DNA from: CALROG01 sp943369755
GTDB taxonomy: Bacteria; Pseudomonadota; Gammaproteobacteria; Burkholderiales; Burkholderiaceae_C
Reading direction: 5' to 3'
Length of the DNA stretch: 27,520 bases
NCBI GenBank assembly: GCA_943369755.1
Contig: CALROG020000045.1
Location: forward strand, 1-27,520
Within the stretch, counting starts at the first letter, position 1; every line of letters begins with the position of its first letter. Shown one piece after another: positions 1 to 8,696 of this stretch. The notes beneath the pieces were generated by a model that had not been told where the DNA came from, ran no database searches, and saw only the letters and a program-made list of their open reading frames with translations. The translations under genes were made by a program, and so were the position numbers.

Positions 1-389
1 CGCTCTGGCAGTTCATCGCAAAACTCAACAAGCAGGGCCATACCGTGTTGCTGACCACGCACTACCTTGAAGAGGCCGAGGCATTGTGTGGCCGCATTGC
101 AATGCTCAAGCAAGGCCGGGTGGTGGCGCTGGAGCGCACCAGTGTGTTACTCAAGAACGCCTCCAGCAATGTGCTTCGCTTCAAGATTGACAGCGAGTTG
201 CCCAAGGCGCTGGCCGACAAGGCCCGCATCACCGGGCGTATCGTGCAGTTTCCGGCGCACAACGCCCATGAAATCGAGCGGTACCTGGCCGCCGTGCGTC
301 AAGCCGGGCTGCATGCCGACGACGTGGAAATCCGCAAGGCGGATCTGGAAGACGTCTTTCTGGACGTCATGGCCGGAGCGCCTCGATGA
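1..389 (+). CDS. ABC-2 type transporter ATP-binding protein, C-terminal part (YadG-like), truncated by window start
   Basis: The reading frame is open from base 3 to the stop at 387-389, so the gene starts before the window. The visible part begins just before the H-loop (LLTTHYLEEAE), the switch histidine of ABC ATPases, and continues with the sequence usually seen after it in the DrrA/YadG class (GRIAMLKQGRVVALE). The last ~70 residues are the small C-terminal domain of that class and end in DLEDVFLDVMAG, which is characteristic of ABC-2 exporter ATPases. The Walker A, signature and Walker B motifs lie outside. The stop overlaps the permease start by 4 bp (ATGA), so the two are translationally coupled subunits of one exporter. 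The substrate cannot be told from sequence. Confidence 0.9.
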   Translation, partial: LWQFIAKLNKQGHTVLLTTHYLEEAEALCGRIAMLKQGRVVALERTSVLLKNASSNVLRFKIDSELPKALADKARITGRIVQFPAHNAHEIERYLAAVRQAGLHADDVEIRKADLEDVFLDVMAGAPR

Positions 390-1141
390 CCGGCTGGCAG
401 ACCCTGCTGTACAAGGAAGTTCTGCGCTTCTGGAAAGTCGGCTTCCAGACGGTCGCGGCTCCCGTGCTGACGGCCATGCTGTACCTGCTGATCTTCGGCC
501 ATGTGCTGGAGGGTCAGGTAAAGGTCTACGACACCGTCAGCTACACCGCGTTTCTGGTGCCGGGCCTAGTGATGATGAGCGTGCTGCAAAACGCTTTTGC
601 CAATAGCTCATCGTCGCTGATCCAGAGCAAGATCATGGGCAGCCTTGTTTTTGTGCTGCTCACGCCGCTTTCGCACTGGAGCTGGTTTGTCGCCTATGTT
701 GGCTCGTCAGTTGCGCGAGGACTGACGGTGGGAGCCGGTGTTTTCGTGGTCACCGCTTTTTTTACTGAATTGCAATTTGCCGCACCGGTCTGGATCATTG
801 TGTTCGCCGTGCTTGGAGCCGCCATTTTGGGCGCGTTGGGTGTGATTGCGGGGCTTTGGGCTGAGAAGTTTGACCAGATGGCGGCGTTTCAGAACTTCGT
901 CATCATGCCCATGACGTTCTTGTCGGGGGTGTTCTATTCAATTCACTCGCTGCCTGCATTCTGGCAAGGCGTGAGCCACTTGAACCCGTTTTTTTACATG
1001 ATTGACGGCTTCCGCTATGGCTTCTTTGGCGTGAGCGACGTGTCGCCCTGGCTGAGCCTGGCGATCGTCGGTACGGCCTTTGCGTTGGTGAGCGCGATTG
1101 CGGTTCACCTGCTGCGCATCGGCTACAAGATTCGCGGCTGA
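386..1141 (+). CDS. ABC-2 type transporter permease (YadH-like)
   Basis: A 251-residue integral membrane protein with about six hydrophobic segments, for example around residues 25-40, 55-70, 105-130, 135-160, 170-190 and 222-245. Its length and the motifs YLLIFGHVL, PGLVMMSVLQNAFANSSSS and FVIMPMTFLSGVFYSI are typical of ABC-2 permeases of the YadH/NodJ group. It overlaps the ATPase gene by 4 bp, so the pair forms one exporter. Its position directly before ibaG-murA recalls the E. coli order in which the mla genes precede ibaG-murA; this suggests, but does not prove, an envelope-related substrate. Confidence 0.9.
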   Translation: MTGWQTLLYKEVLRFWKVGFQTVAAPVLTAMLYLLIFGHVLEGQVKVYDTVSYTAFLVPGLVMMSVLQNAFANSSSSLIQSKIMGSLVFVLLTPLSHWSWFVAYVGSSVARGLTVGAGVFVVTAFFTELQFAAPVWIIVFAVLGAAILGALGVIAGLWAEKFDQMAAFQNFVIMPMTFLSGVFYSIHSLPAFWQGVSHLNPFFYMIDGFRYGFFGVSDVSPWLSLAIVGTAFALVSAIAVHLLRIGYKIRG

Positions 1142-1149
1142 AAGCGCCC

Positions 1150-1389
1150 ATGACTGCAGAAGAACTCAAGACCCTGATCGCCAGCAACCTGGCCTGTGAG
1201 CATATCGCGTTGGAGGGCGATGGCCGCCACTGGTATGCCACCATCGTGTCCGCCGAATTCGAGGGCAAACGCCTGATCCAGCGCCACCAGCGGGTCTATG
1301 CCACGCTCGGTGCGAAAATGCATACCGACGAGGTGCATGCCTTGTCGATGAAGACTTACACGCCATCCGAGTGGATGGCACACCACTGA
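1150..1389 (+). CDS. ibaG: BolA family protein, IbaG type
   Basis: A 79-residue protein of the BolA/IbaG family: MTAEELKTLI at the start, HWYATIVSAEFEGKRLIQRHQRVY in the core (the FxGKxxxxRHRxVY-type signature) and MHTDEVHALSMKTYTPSEW at the end. BolA-type proteins work with monothiol glutaredoxins in Fe-S cluster handling; IbaG is the form encoded next to murA, as here. The gene starts 8 bp after the permease stop. Its end lies 8 bp before the preferred murA start. No conserved BolA cysteine is present, which fits the IbaG type, where histidines bind the cluster (family knowledge). Confidence 0.9.
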   Translation: MTAEELKTLIASNLACEHIALEGDGRHWYATIVSAEFEGKRLIQRHQRVYATLGAKMHTDEVHALSMKTYTPSEWMAHH

Positions 1390-1397
1390 TCTCGAAA

Positions 1398-2663
1398 ATG
1401 GACAAGTTGTTGATTCGCGGGGGGCGTGAGCTCCACGGCGAAGTACGGATTTCCGGTGCCAAGAACGCGGCTCTGCCCGAGCTGTGCGCTGCGCTGCTTA
1501 CTGCCGACCCGGTCACCTTGACCAATGTGCCGCGCCTGCAAGACGTGGCAACCATGCTCACGCTGATTCGAAACATGGGGGTGCGGGCGGACCGCTCGGA
1601 TGACGGCACGGTGGTGCTTGATGCCAGCGCGCTAAGCTCGCCGGAGGCTCCCTACGAGCTGGTCAAGACCATGCGTGCCTCGGTGCTCGCCTTGGGGCCA
1701 TTGCTGGCACGTTTTGGCGAAGCCACCGTGTCGCTGCCCGGTGGCTGCGCCATCGGGTCGAGGCCTGTGGACCAGCACATCAAGGGCCTGCAGGCCATGG
1801 GCGCTGACATCGTGGTCGAACACGGCTACATGATCGCCAAGCTGCCCAGGGGCCGTACACGCCTGAAGGGCGCGCGCATCAGCACTGACATGGTGACCGT
1901 AACCGGAACCGAGAACTTCCTGATGGCGGCGGCGCTGGCTGAAGGCGAAACGCTGCTGGAGAACGCCGCGCAGGAGCCTGAAATTCCTGACCTGGCCGAA
2001 ATGCTCATCAAGATGGGCGCGAAGATTGAAGGTCATGGCACGCGGCGTATCCGTATTCAGGGCGTGGACCAGCTGCGTGGCTGCAGCCACCAGGTGGTTG
2101 CAGACCGGATTGAGACGGGCACTTTTCTTTGTGCTGTAGCCGCCGCTGGCGGCAGCGTATTCCTGCGCCATGGCCGGGCCGACCACCTGGATGCCGTGAT
2201 CGAGAAGCTGCGCGAAGCGGGGGCGACCGTGCAAGCGGCGCCGGGTGGTATTCGGGTTCAGTCCAGCGGACGGCTCAAGGCCCAGTCGTTTCGCACTACT
2301 GAGTACCCGGGCTTCCCGACCGACATGCAAGCGCAATTCATGGCGCTCAACGTGATTGCGCAGGGCGCTTCCAAGGTGACTGAAACCATCTTTGAAAACC
2401 GCTTCATGCACGTCAATGAGATGGTGCGACTGGGCGCGAAAATCCAGACCGATGGCAAGGTGGCGGTGATCGAAGGTGTCGAAAAGTTGTCGGGTGCCAC
2501 CGTGATGGCAACCGACCTGCGTGCCTCGGCCAGCCTGGTGATCGCCGGCCTTGTGGCGCAGGGCGAGACCGTGGTGGACCGCATTTATCACCTTGACCGT
2601 GGCTATGACCAGATGGAAGCCAAGCTGCGTGGCATTGGCGCTGATATTGAGCGAATCAAATGA
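1398..2663 (+). CDS. murA: UDP-N-acetylglucosamine 1-carboxyvinyltransferase (MurA)
   Basis: MurA transfers enolpyruvate from PEP to UDP-GlcNAc, the first committed step of peptidoglycan synthesis, in the cytoplasm. The start at 1398 gives 421 residues beginning MDKLLIRGGRELHGEV, matching the family (about 419); an in-frame ATG at 1371 would overlap ibaG and add nine unlikely residues. Visible residues are Lys22-Asn23 in SGAKNAALPE and the catalytic Cys117 in SLPGGCAIGSRPVD, the site fosfomycin alkylates. The PEP-site loop sequence TTEYPGFPTDMQAQF is also intact. The stop overlaps hisG by 4 bp, so murA is coupled to the histidine operon, a common betaproteobacterial arrangement. No clear Shine-Dalgarno precedes the start, which fits translational coupling to ibaG. 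Confidence 0.97.
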   Translation: MDKLLIRGGRELHGEVRISGAKNAALPELCAALLTADPVTLTNVPRLQDVATMLTLIRNMGVRADRSDDGTVVLDASALSSPEAPYELVKTMRASVLALGPLLARFGEATVSLPGGCAIGSRPVDQHIKGLQAMGADIVVEHGYMIAKLPRGRTRLKGARISTDMVTVTGTENFLMAAALAEGETLLENAAQEPEIPDLAEMLIKMGAKIEGHGTRRIRIQGVDQLRGCSHQVVADRIETGTFLCAVAAAGGSVFLRHGRADHLDAVIEKLREAGATVQAAPGGIRVQSSGRLKAQSFRTTEYPGFPTDMQAQFMALNVIAQGASKVTETIFENRFMHVNEMVRLGAKIQTDGKVAVIEGVEKLSGATVMATDLRASASLVIAGLVAQGETVVDRIYHLDRGYDQMEAKLRGIGADIERIK

Positions 2664-3304
2664 GCATTACCCTCGCGCTTTCCAAGGGACGCATTTTTGA
2701 CGAAACCCTGCCGCTACTGAAAGCCGCAGGCATCGAGGTGCTGGAAGACCCTGAAAAGTCGCGCAAGCTGATCTTGCCGACCAACCAGGCCGATGTGCGG
2801 GTGGTGCTGGTACGAGCCTCTGACGTACCGACCTACGTGCAGTATGGCGGGGCCGATCTCGGCGTAACCGGTCTGGACACGCTGATTGAACACGGCAGCC
2901 ACGGTCTGTACCAACCACTGGACCTGCAGATCGCCAAGTGCCGCATGAGCGTGGCGGTGCGCGCCGATTTTGACTACGCCAGCGCTGTCAAGCAGGGCTC
3001 GCGCCTGAAAGTGGCCACCAAGTTCGTGGGCATTGCGCGCGATTTTTTTGCAACCAAAGGCGTGCATGTGGACCTGATCAAGCTCTACGGCAGCATGGAG
3101 CTGGCCCCGCTCACCGGGCTGGCTGACGCCATCGTGGATCTGGTGTCCACCGGCAGCACCCTCAAGGCCAACCACCTTGTCGAGGTCGAGCGGGTCATGG
3201 ATATCAGCTCGCGGCTGGTGGTCAACCAGGCGGCGCTCAAGCTCAAACAGCTGCCGATCCGCAAGATCATTGACGCCTTTGCGGGTGCCATCGGCAAGCA
3301 CTGA
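2660..3304 (+). CDS. hisG: ATP phosphoribosyltransferase, short form catalytic subunit (HisG-S)
   Basis: This is the first enzyme of histidine synthesis; it condenses ATP with PRPP. At 214 residues it is the short form: the catalytic part is complete (LALSKGRIFDETLPLL near the start, GGADLGVTGLDTL, and the PRPP loop DLVSTGSTLKAN near residue 160), but the C-terminal ACT-like regulatory domain of the ~300-residue long form is absent. Short HisG works as a hetero-octamer with HisZ, a histidyl-tRNA synthetase paralogue that supplies feedback inhibition. No hisZ is in this window, so it must be elsewhere. It overlaps murA by 4 bp and is followed by hisD after 4 bp. Confidence 0.97.
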   Translation: MSITLALSKGRIFDETLPLLKAAGIEVLEDPEKSRKLILPTNQADVRVVLVRASDVPTYVQYGGADLGVTGLDTLIEHGSHGLYQPLDLQIAKCRMSVAVRADFDYASAVKQGSRLKVATKFVGIARDFFATKGVHVDLIKLYGSMELAPLTGLADAIVDLVSTGSTLKANHLVEVERVMDISSRLVVNQAALKLKQLPIRKIIDAFAGAIGKH

Positions 3305-3308
3305 CACC

Positions 3309-4625
3309 ATGGAATTCAAAGCCGAACCGCTGCGCCTGGCCACCAGCGCCGCTTCATTTGAAGCGGACTTCAAGGCGCGCCTGCATTGGGCTGCCGATGC
3401 CGACGCAGCCATTGAGCAGCGGGTGGCAGAAATCCTGGCAGACGTGCAGCGCCGTGGCGATGCTGCGGTGCTGGAGTACACCAATCGTTTTGACCAAACC
3501 GCCGCTGTCTCGATGCAAGCGCTGGAGCTGGGCCAGGCCGAGCTCAAGGCCGCGTTTGATGCCATTCCCCACGCCCAGCGCGAAGCGCTCAAGAAGGCCG
3601 CTGAGCGCATCCGGAGTTTTCACGAGGCGCAAAAAAAGGCTGGCGGTGAGAGCTGGAGCTATCGCGACGAGGATGGCAGCTTGTTGGGACAAAAAGTCAC
3701 CCCGGTGGACCGGGTGGGCGTTTACGTGCCGGGCGGCAAGGCGGCCTACCCTTCCAGCGTGCTGATGAATGTGATTCCGGCGCATGTGGCCGGCGTGGGC
3801 GAAATCATCATGGTTGTGCCCCATCCGGGGGCGCACAACCCGTTGTTGCTGGCAGCGGGCTATCTGGCGGGGGTCACACGTGCGTTCTCGATTGGCGGCG
3901 CCCAAGCAATAGCCGCGTTGGCATATGGCACTGAAACCATACCCCGCGTGGACAAAATCACCGGGCCGGGCAACGCCTATGTTGCCAGCGCCAAGCGCCG
4001 CGTGTTTGGCCAGGTGGGAATCGACATGATTGCCGGGCCGAGCGAAATTCTGGTGCTTGCTGACGGCAGCACGCGCCCGGACTGGGTCGCTATGGACCTG
4101 TTCAGCCAGGCCGAGCATGACGAGCTTGCGCAGAGCATTCTGCTGTGCCCCGACGCGTCCTACCTTGACCGTGTGCAGGCAGAGATTGACCGGTTGTTGC
4201 CCACCATGGCGCGTGCCGCCATCATCGCCAAGAGCCTTACCGACCGTGGCGCGTTGATCCATACCCGCAGCATGCAAGAGGCGTGTGAGTTGAGCAACCG
4301 TATTGCACCCGAGCACCTGGAGGTGTCCAGCACTGACCCGCACCGCTGGGAGCCACTGCTGCGCCATGCCGGTGCCATCTTCCTGGGCGCTTTCACCAGC
4401 GAAAGCCTGGGCGACTACTGCGCCGGGCCGAACCATGTGCTGCCCACCTCGGGCACGGCCCGTTTTTCGAGCCCTCTGGGTGTTTACGACTTCCAAAAGC
4501 GCAGCAGCCTTATCGAGGTCAGCGAAGCGGGCGCGCACAAACTCGGTGCCATAGCGGCTGAACTGGCCTACGGCGAGGGCCTGCAGGCCCACGCACAGGC
4601 CGCAGAAATGAGGTTGAAGCCATGA
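3309..4625 (+). CDS. hisD: Histidinol dehydrogenase
   Basis: HisD carries out the last two steps of histidine synthesis, oxidising L-histidinol to histidine with 2 NAD+ and Zn. The start at 3309 gives 438 residues (E. coli 434) beginning MEFKAEPLRL; an open frame runs further upstream inside hisG but is out of register with it and has no family match. Visible are DRVGVYVPGGKAAYPSSVLM, KITGPGNAYVASAKR and GPSEILVLAD. The zinc ligands are Gln267 and His270 (SQAEHDE), Asp369 (GDYCAGPNH) and His428. The base pair is Glu335-His336 (IAPEHLEV). It lies 4 bp after hisG and overlaps hisC by 4 bp. Confidence 0.97.
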   Translation: MEFKAEPLRLATSAASFEADFKARLHWAADADAAIEQRVAEILADVQRRGDAAVLEYTNRFDQTAAVSMQALELGQAELKAAFDAIPHAQREALKKAAERIRSFHEAQKKAGGESWSYRDEDGSLLGQKVTPVDRVGVYVPGGKAAYPSSVLMNVIPAHVAGVGEIIMVVPHPGAHNPLLLAAGYLAGVTRAFSIGGAQAIAALAYGTETIPRVDKITGPGNAYVASAKRRVFGQVGIDMIAGPSEILVLADGSTRPDWVAMDLFSQAEHDELAQSILLCPDASYLDRVQAEIDRLLPTMARAAIIAKSLTDRGALIHTRSMQEACELSNRIAPEHLEVSSTDPHRWEPLLRHAGAIFLGAFTSESLGDYCAGPNHVLPTSGTARFSSPLGVYDFQKRSSLIEVSEAGAHKLGAIAAELAYGEGLQAHAQAAEMRLKP

Positions 4626-5695
4626 ACCCGCCCGATATTGCAAGCCGTGTTTTCCGCCAGGACGTGCAGTCCATGGGCGCCTATGCGGTCCAGTCGGCGG
4701 GCGGCTTGATCAAGCTTGATGCGATGGAAAATCCGCATCGCCTGGCCCCGCAGCTGCAGGCGCAACTAGGCCAGCGGCTGGGCGCAGTGGCGCTGAACCG
4801 TTATCCCGGTGAGCGAGTCAACGACCTGCGGGCTGCCTTGGCCCGCTACGCCGGACAGCCCGATGGCTTTGACCTGATGCTGGGCAATGGGTCGGACGAA
4901 CTGATTTCGCTGCTGGCCATGGCCTGTGACACTCCGGGGGCTTCTATCCTGGCGCCGGTGCCAGGCTTCGTGATGTATGCCATGAGCGCCCAGCTGCAGG
5001 GTCTGAAGTTCATTGGGGTGGACTTGACACCCGACTTCGAGCTGGATGAGGCCGCCATGCTGGGCGCCATCGCAACCCACCAGCCGACCATCGTCTACCT
5101 CGCCTACCCCAACAACCCGACGGCCAACCTGTGGGACGACGCAGTCATTGAAAAGATCATTGCCGCCGCGCCGGGCCTGGTGGTGATGGACGAAGCCTAC
5201 CAGCCGTTTTCAAGCCGCAGCTACATCGACCGCATTGCCCGCCACCCCCATGTATTGCTGATGCGCACGCTCAGCAAGTTCGGTCTGGCTGGCGCGCGTC
5301 TGGGCTACCTGCTTGGCCCCAAGGCCCTGATTGCCCAGGTCGACAAGGTGCGTCCACCCTACAACATCAGCGTGCTCAACTGCGAAGCCGCACTGTTCGC
5401 GCTGGAGCATGCCGATACCTTTGCGGCGCAGGCGCAAGACCTGCGCGCCCAGCGCGCACGCCTTCAAAAGGAGTTGGCCGGGATGCCCGGCCTGAAAAGC
5501 TGGCCCAGCGACGCCAACATGATCCTGGTGCGCGTGCCCGATGCGGCCAAGACGTTTGAGGGCCTCAGGGCCCGTGGCGTGCTGGTGAAGAACGTTTCTA
5601 AAATGCACCCATTGCTGGCCAACTGCCTGCGCCTGACCGTCGGAACGGCCGACGAGAACACGCAACTGCTGGCCGCGCTTGAAGCCGCTCTATGA
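4622..5695 (+). CDS. hisC: Histidinol-phosphate aminotransferase
   Basis: A class I/II PLP aminotransferase of 357 residues that converts imidazole-acetol phosphate to histidinol phosphate with glutamate as donor. Motifs in order: LNRYPGE (60-64 region), GNGSDELI, YLAYPNNPTANLW (substrate/PLP asparagine), VVMDEAYQPF with Asp190 that contacts the pyridine nitrogen, and TLSKFGLAGARLGYLLG with the PLP lysine Lys219. It overlaps hisD at its start and hisB at its end, each by 4 bp (ATGA), which fits tight coupling in one transcript. Confidence 0.97.
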   Translation: MNPPDIASRVFRQDVQSMGAYAVQSAGGLIKLDAMENPHRLAPQLQAQLGQRLGAVALNRYPGERVNDLRAALARYAGQPDGFDLMLGNGSDELISLLAMACDTPGASILAPVPGFVMYAMSAQLQGLKFIGVDLTPDFELDEAAMLGAIATHQPTIVYLAYPNNPTANLWDDAVIEKIIAAAPGLVVMDEAYQPFSSRSYIDRIARHPHVLLMRTLSKFGLAGARLGYLLGPKALIAQVDKVRPPYNISVLNCEAALFALEHADTFAAQAQDLRAQRARLQKELAGMPGLKSWPSDANMILVRVPDAAKTFEGLRARGVLVKNVSKMHPLLANCLRLTVGTADENTQLLAALEAAL

Positions 5696-6288
5696 CCACT
5701 GATCGCATTGCCGAAGTCGCCCGCAACACTGCGGAAACCAAAATCACCGTCAAGGTTAACCTTGACGGCACCGGCCGGGCATCTCTCGCCACCGGCATCG
5801 GGTTCTTTGACCACATGCTCGACCAGATTGCCCGCCATGGCCTGATCGACCTCGACATCAAGGCCGACGGCGACTTGCACATTGACGGCCACCATACGGT
5901 AGAAGATGTGGGCATCACGCTTGGCCAGGCCGTGGCCAAAGCGGTGGGTGAAAAAAAGGGCATTCGCCGCTACGGCCATGCCTACGTACCACTGGACGAG
6001 GCGCTGTCGCGTGTAGTGATTGACTTCTCGGGTCGGCCCGGTTTGCTCATGAACGTGCCGTTCAAGAGCGGCATGATCGGCACCTTTGACAGCCAGCTCG
6101 CGCATGAATTCTTTCAGGGCTTTGTGAACCACGCTTTCGTGACCCTGCATATCGACAACCTGCGTGGCGAGAACGCGCACCACCAGTGTGAAACCGTGTT
6201 CAAGGCCTTCGCACGGGCCCTGCGTGCGGCGCTGGAACTGGACCCCCGTGCAGCGGGAACCATCCCCTCCACCAAAGGCTCGCTGTGA
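5692..6288 (+). CDS. hisB: Imidazoleglycerol-phosphate dehydratase (monofunctional HisB)
   Basis: A 198-residue IGPD that dehydrates imidazole glycerol phosphate. Manganese-binding histidine motifs are present: GIGFFDHMLDQIARHG, DLHIDGHHTVEDVGI, FFQGFVNHAFVTLHI and GENAHHQCE. Unlike the enterobacterial bifunctional HisB there is no N-terminal histidinol-phosphatase domain; no phosphatase gene is visible here, so that step must be encoded elsewhere. The start overlaps hisC by 4 bp. A 55-bp gap follows before hisH, the first break in an otherwise overlapping gene series, and this gap holds part of a dispersed repeat. Confidence 0.97.
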   Translation: MTTDRIAEVARNTAETKITVKVNLDGTGRASLATGIGFFDHMLDQIARHGLIDLDIKADGDLHIDGHHTVEDVGITLGQAVAKAVGEKKGIRRYGHAYVPLDEALSRVVIDFSGRPGLLMNVPFKSGMIGTFDSQLAHEFFQGFVNHAFVTLHIDNLRGENAHHQCETVFKAFARALRAALELDPRAAGTIPSTKGSL

Positions 6289-6310
6289 CGCTTGTTTCAA
6301 GCCAAATCGG

Positions 6311-6362
6311 CCTGTAGCCCGCGCCCATACTGCTCAAGCCACTATGAAAACTGTAGCAGTTG
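6311..6362 (+). repeat. Dispersed ~50-bp repeat, copy A, overlapping the hisH start codon
   Basis: This 52-base stretch aligns without gaps to 11909-11960 and 15090-15141: over the first 47 positions it matches them at 33 and 35 positions. The shared pattern is a CCxGTARCCC block, then a TGC-centred middle, then a core of the form CTATxAAA..TAGC that can form a small hairpin. I recall similar short repeats being abundant in Comamonadaceae genomes, but this was not checked. Here the core supplies the ATG of hisH (bases 34-36 of the repeat). Confidence 0.6.
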
Positions 6363-6988
6363 TGGACTACGGCATGGGTAATCTGCGGTCGGTATCGCAG
6401 GCCGTTTTGCATGTAGCGCAGGGCAGTGGCTTCACCGCCGTTGTCACCTCGCGCCCGGAAGAGGTTCGAGCAGCCGAACGCATCGTGCTGCCTGGCCAGG
6501 GGGCCATGCCCGATTGCATGCGCGAGCTGCATGCCTGCGGCCTGCTCGAACCGGTGCTGGAGGCGGCCGCCAACAAGCCACTGCTGGGTGTTTGCGTGGG
6601 CATGCAAATGCTTCTGGACCGTAGCCACGAAGGCCCGACTGATGGGCTGGGCCTGATCCACGGCGAAGTCGTGAAGTTTGACCTTGCGGGCCAAACCCAA
6701 GCCGACGGCAGCCGCTACAAGGTGCCGCAGATGGGTTGGAACGAAGTCTGGCAGACCCAGCCGCACCCGCTTTGGGCGGGCATTGCCGACGGCAGCTACT
6801 TTTACTTTGTGCACAGCTACTACGCCCGAACGTCGGATGCGCGCCACAGCGCTGGTGAGGCCGATTACGGCACCCGCTTTACGGCGGCGATTGCGCGCGA
6901 TAATATTTTTGCCACCCAGTTCCACCCCGAAAAAAGCGCGGACCAGGGCTTGGCCTTGTTTCGTAATTTCCTCGCCTGGCAACCCTGA
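6344..6988 (+). CDS. hisH: Imidazole glycerol phosphate synthase, glutamine amidotransferase subunit
   Basis: HisH hydrolyses glutamine and passes ammonia to HisF. The 214-residue product starts MKTVAVVDYGMGNLRSV, the normal HisH N-terminus. The class I amidotransferase triad is visible: nucleophile Cys84 in GVCVGMQ (most relatives have GICLGMQ) and His194/Glu196 in ATQFHPEKS; the oxyanion loop is LPGQGAMPDCM. The frame stays open upstream to 6164, but that part lies inside hisB and has no family match. No Shine-Dalgarno is evident and the start codon sits inside a dispersed repeat. hisA follows after 24 bp. Confidence 0.96.
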   Translation: MKTVAVVDYGMGNLRSVSQAVLHVAQGSGFTAVVTSRPEEVRAAERIVLPGQGAMPDCMRELHACGLLEPVLEAAANKPLLGVCVGMQMLLDRSHEGPTDGLGLIHGEVVKFDLAGQTQADGSRYKVPQMGWNEVWQTQPHPLWAGIADGSYFYFVHSYYARTSDARHSAGEADYGTRFTAAIARDNIFATQFHPEKSADQGLALFRNFLAWQP

Positions 6989-7012
6989 TTTACTCCTGCT
7001 GTAACCGGCATC

Positions 7013-7753
7013 ATGCTTCTCATCCCCGCGATAGACCTGAAAGACGGTCACTGTGTGCGCCTCAAGCAAGGCGACATGGGCCAGGCCACCACTTTTGGTG
7101 AAGACCCAGCCGCCATGGCCAAAAGCTGGCTCGACAAAGGTGCGCGGCGCTTGCATCTTGTGGACTTGAACGGAGCTTTTGCCGGCAAGCCGCAAAACTT
7201 TGCGGCCATCAAATCAATTCTCAAAGCCGTCGGCAACGAGATCCCGGTACAACTGGGTGGCGGCATCCGCGACCTGGACACCATTGAAAAGTACATTGAC
7301 GGCGGCCTGCGCTATGTGATCATTGGCACCGCAGCGGTCAAGAACCCCGGTTTCCTGAAAGACGCCTGTAGCGCGTTTGGCGGCCACATCATCGTCGGCC
7401 TGGACGCCAAAGATGGCAAGGTCGCCACCGACGGCTGGAGCAAGCTCACCGGCCACGAGGTGGTGGATCTGGCTAAAAAATTTGAGGACTGGGGCGTTGA
7501 ATCCATCATCTATACCGACATTGGACGCGACGGCATGCTCTCGGGCATCAACATCGAGGCCACCGTACGACTTGCCCAGGCGCTCACCATTCCCGTCATT
7601 GCTTCGGGTGGGTTGGGCAGCATGGCCGACATTGAACAGCTCTGTGCCGTAGAAGACGAAGGCATCGAGGGTGTGATTTGCGGCCGGGCGATTTACTCTG
7701 GCGATCTGGATTTCGCGCAAGCCCAGACGCGTGCCGATGAACTCAATGGATAG
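7013..7753 (+). CDS. hisA: ProFAR isomerase (1-(5-phosphoribosyl)-5-[(5-phosphoribosylamino)methylideneamino]imidazole-4-carboxamide isomerase)
   Basis: A (beta/alpha)8 barrel of 246 residues that performs the Amadori isomerisation of ProFAR to PRFAR. The start MLLIPAIDLKDGHCVRLKQGD carries the first catalytic aspartate, Asp8; the second, Asp131, is in IIVGLDAKDGKVATDGW. Phosphate-binding loops QLGGGIRD, IIYTDIGRDGML and IASGGLGS are intact. A 137-bp gap separates it from hisF, the longest gap within the his cluster. Confidence 0.97.
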   Translation: MLLIPAIDLKDGHCVRLKQGDMGQATTFGEDPAAMAKSWLDKGARRLHLVDLNGAFAGKPQNFAAIKSILKAVGNEIPVQLGGGIRDLDTIEKYIDGGLRYVIIGTAAVKNPGFLKDACSAFGGHIIVGLDAKDGKVATDGWSKLTGHEVVDLAKKFEDWGVESIIYTDIGRDGMLSGINIEATVRLAQALTIPVIASGGLGSMADIEQLCAVEDEGIEGVICGRAIYSGDLDFAQAQTRADELNG

Positions 7754-7890
7754 CCGCCTGAAACGGCCGTTGGCCGTGTCGCCCAAAGAGAAGGGGCACC
7801 CCCGGTGGCCGGGCCCTTTAACAGGGACACGACCGGCCAAAGCCGGTTGCGCAGCGACACTGGAAAGCAGTTGCCCGCCTGGAGTGTTGG
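7754..7890 (+). other. Structured 137-bp spacer between hisA and hisF
   Basis: No gene is seen here. The spacer is GC-rich and full of dyads: AACGGCCGTT (7762-7771) is a perfect palindrome that also allows the hairpin ACGGCC-GTT-GGCCGT (7763-7777), and ACCGGC-CAAA-GCCGGT (7832-7847) is a perfect 6-bp stem with a 4-base loop. CGTGTC near 7776 can also pair with GACACG near 7826. No T-run follows either hairpin, so these are not classical terminators. The hisF ribosome-binding site GGAG (7881-7884) is at its end. Confidence 0.55.
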
Positions 7891-8670
<780 letters not shown>

Positions 8671-8696
8671 CCAGTCATTTGGTTGACAATAGCCGG

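Noticed and set aside
1746..1748. Possible fosfomycin-resistant MurA
   Set aside because: The active-site residue is Cys117, not Asp, so target-based resistance is not indicated.
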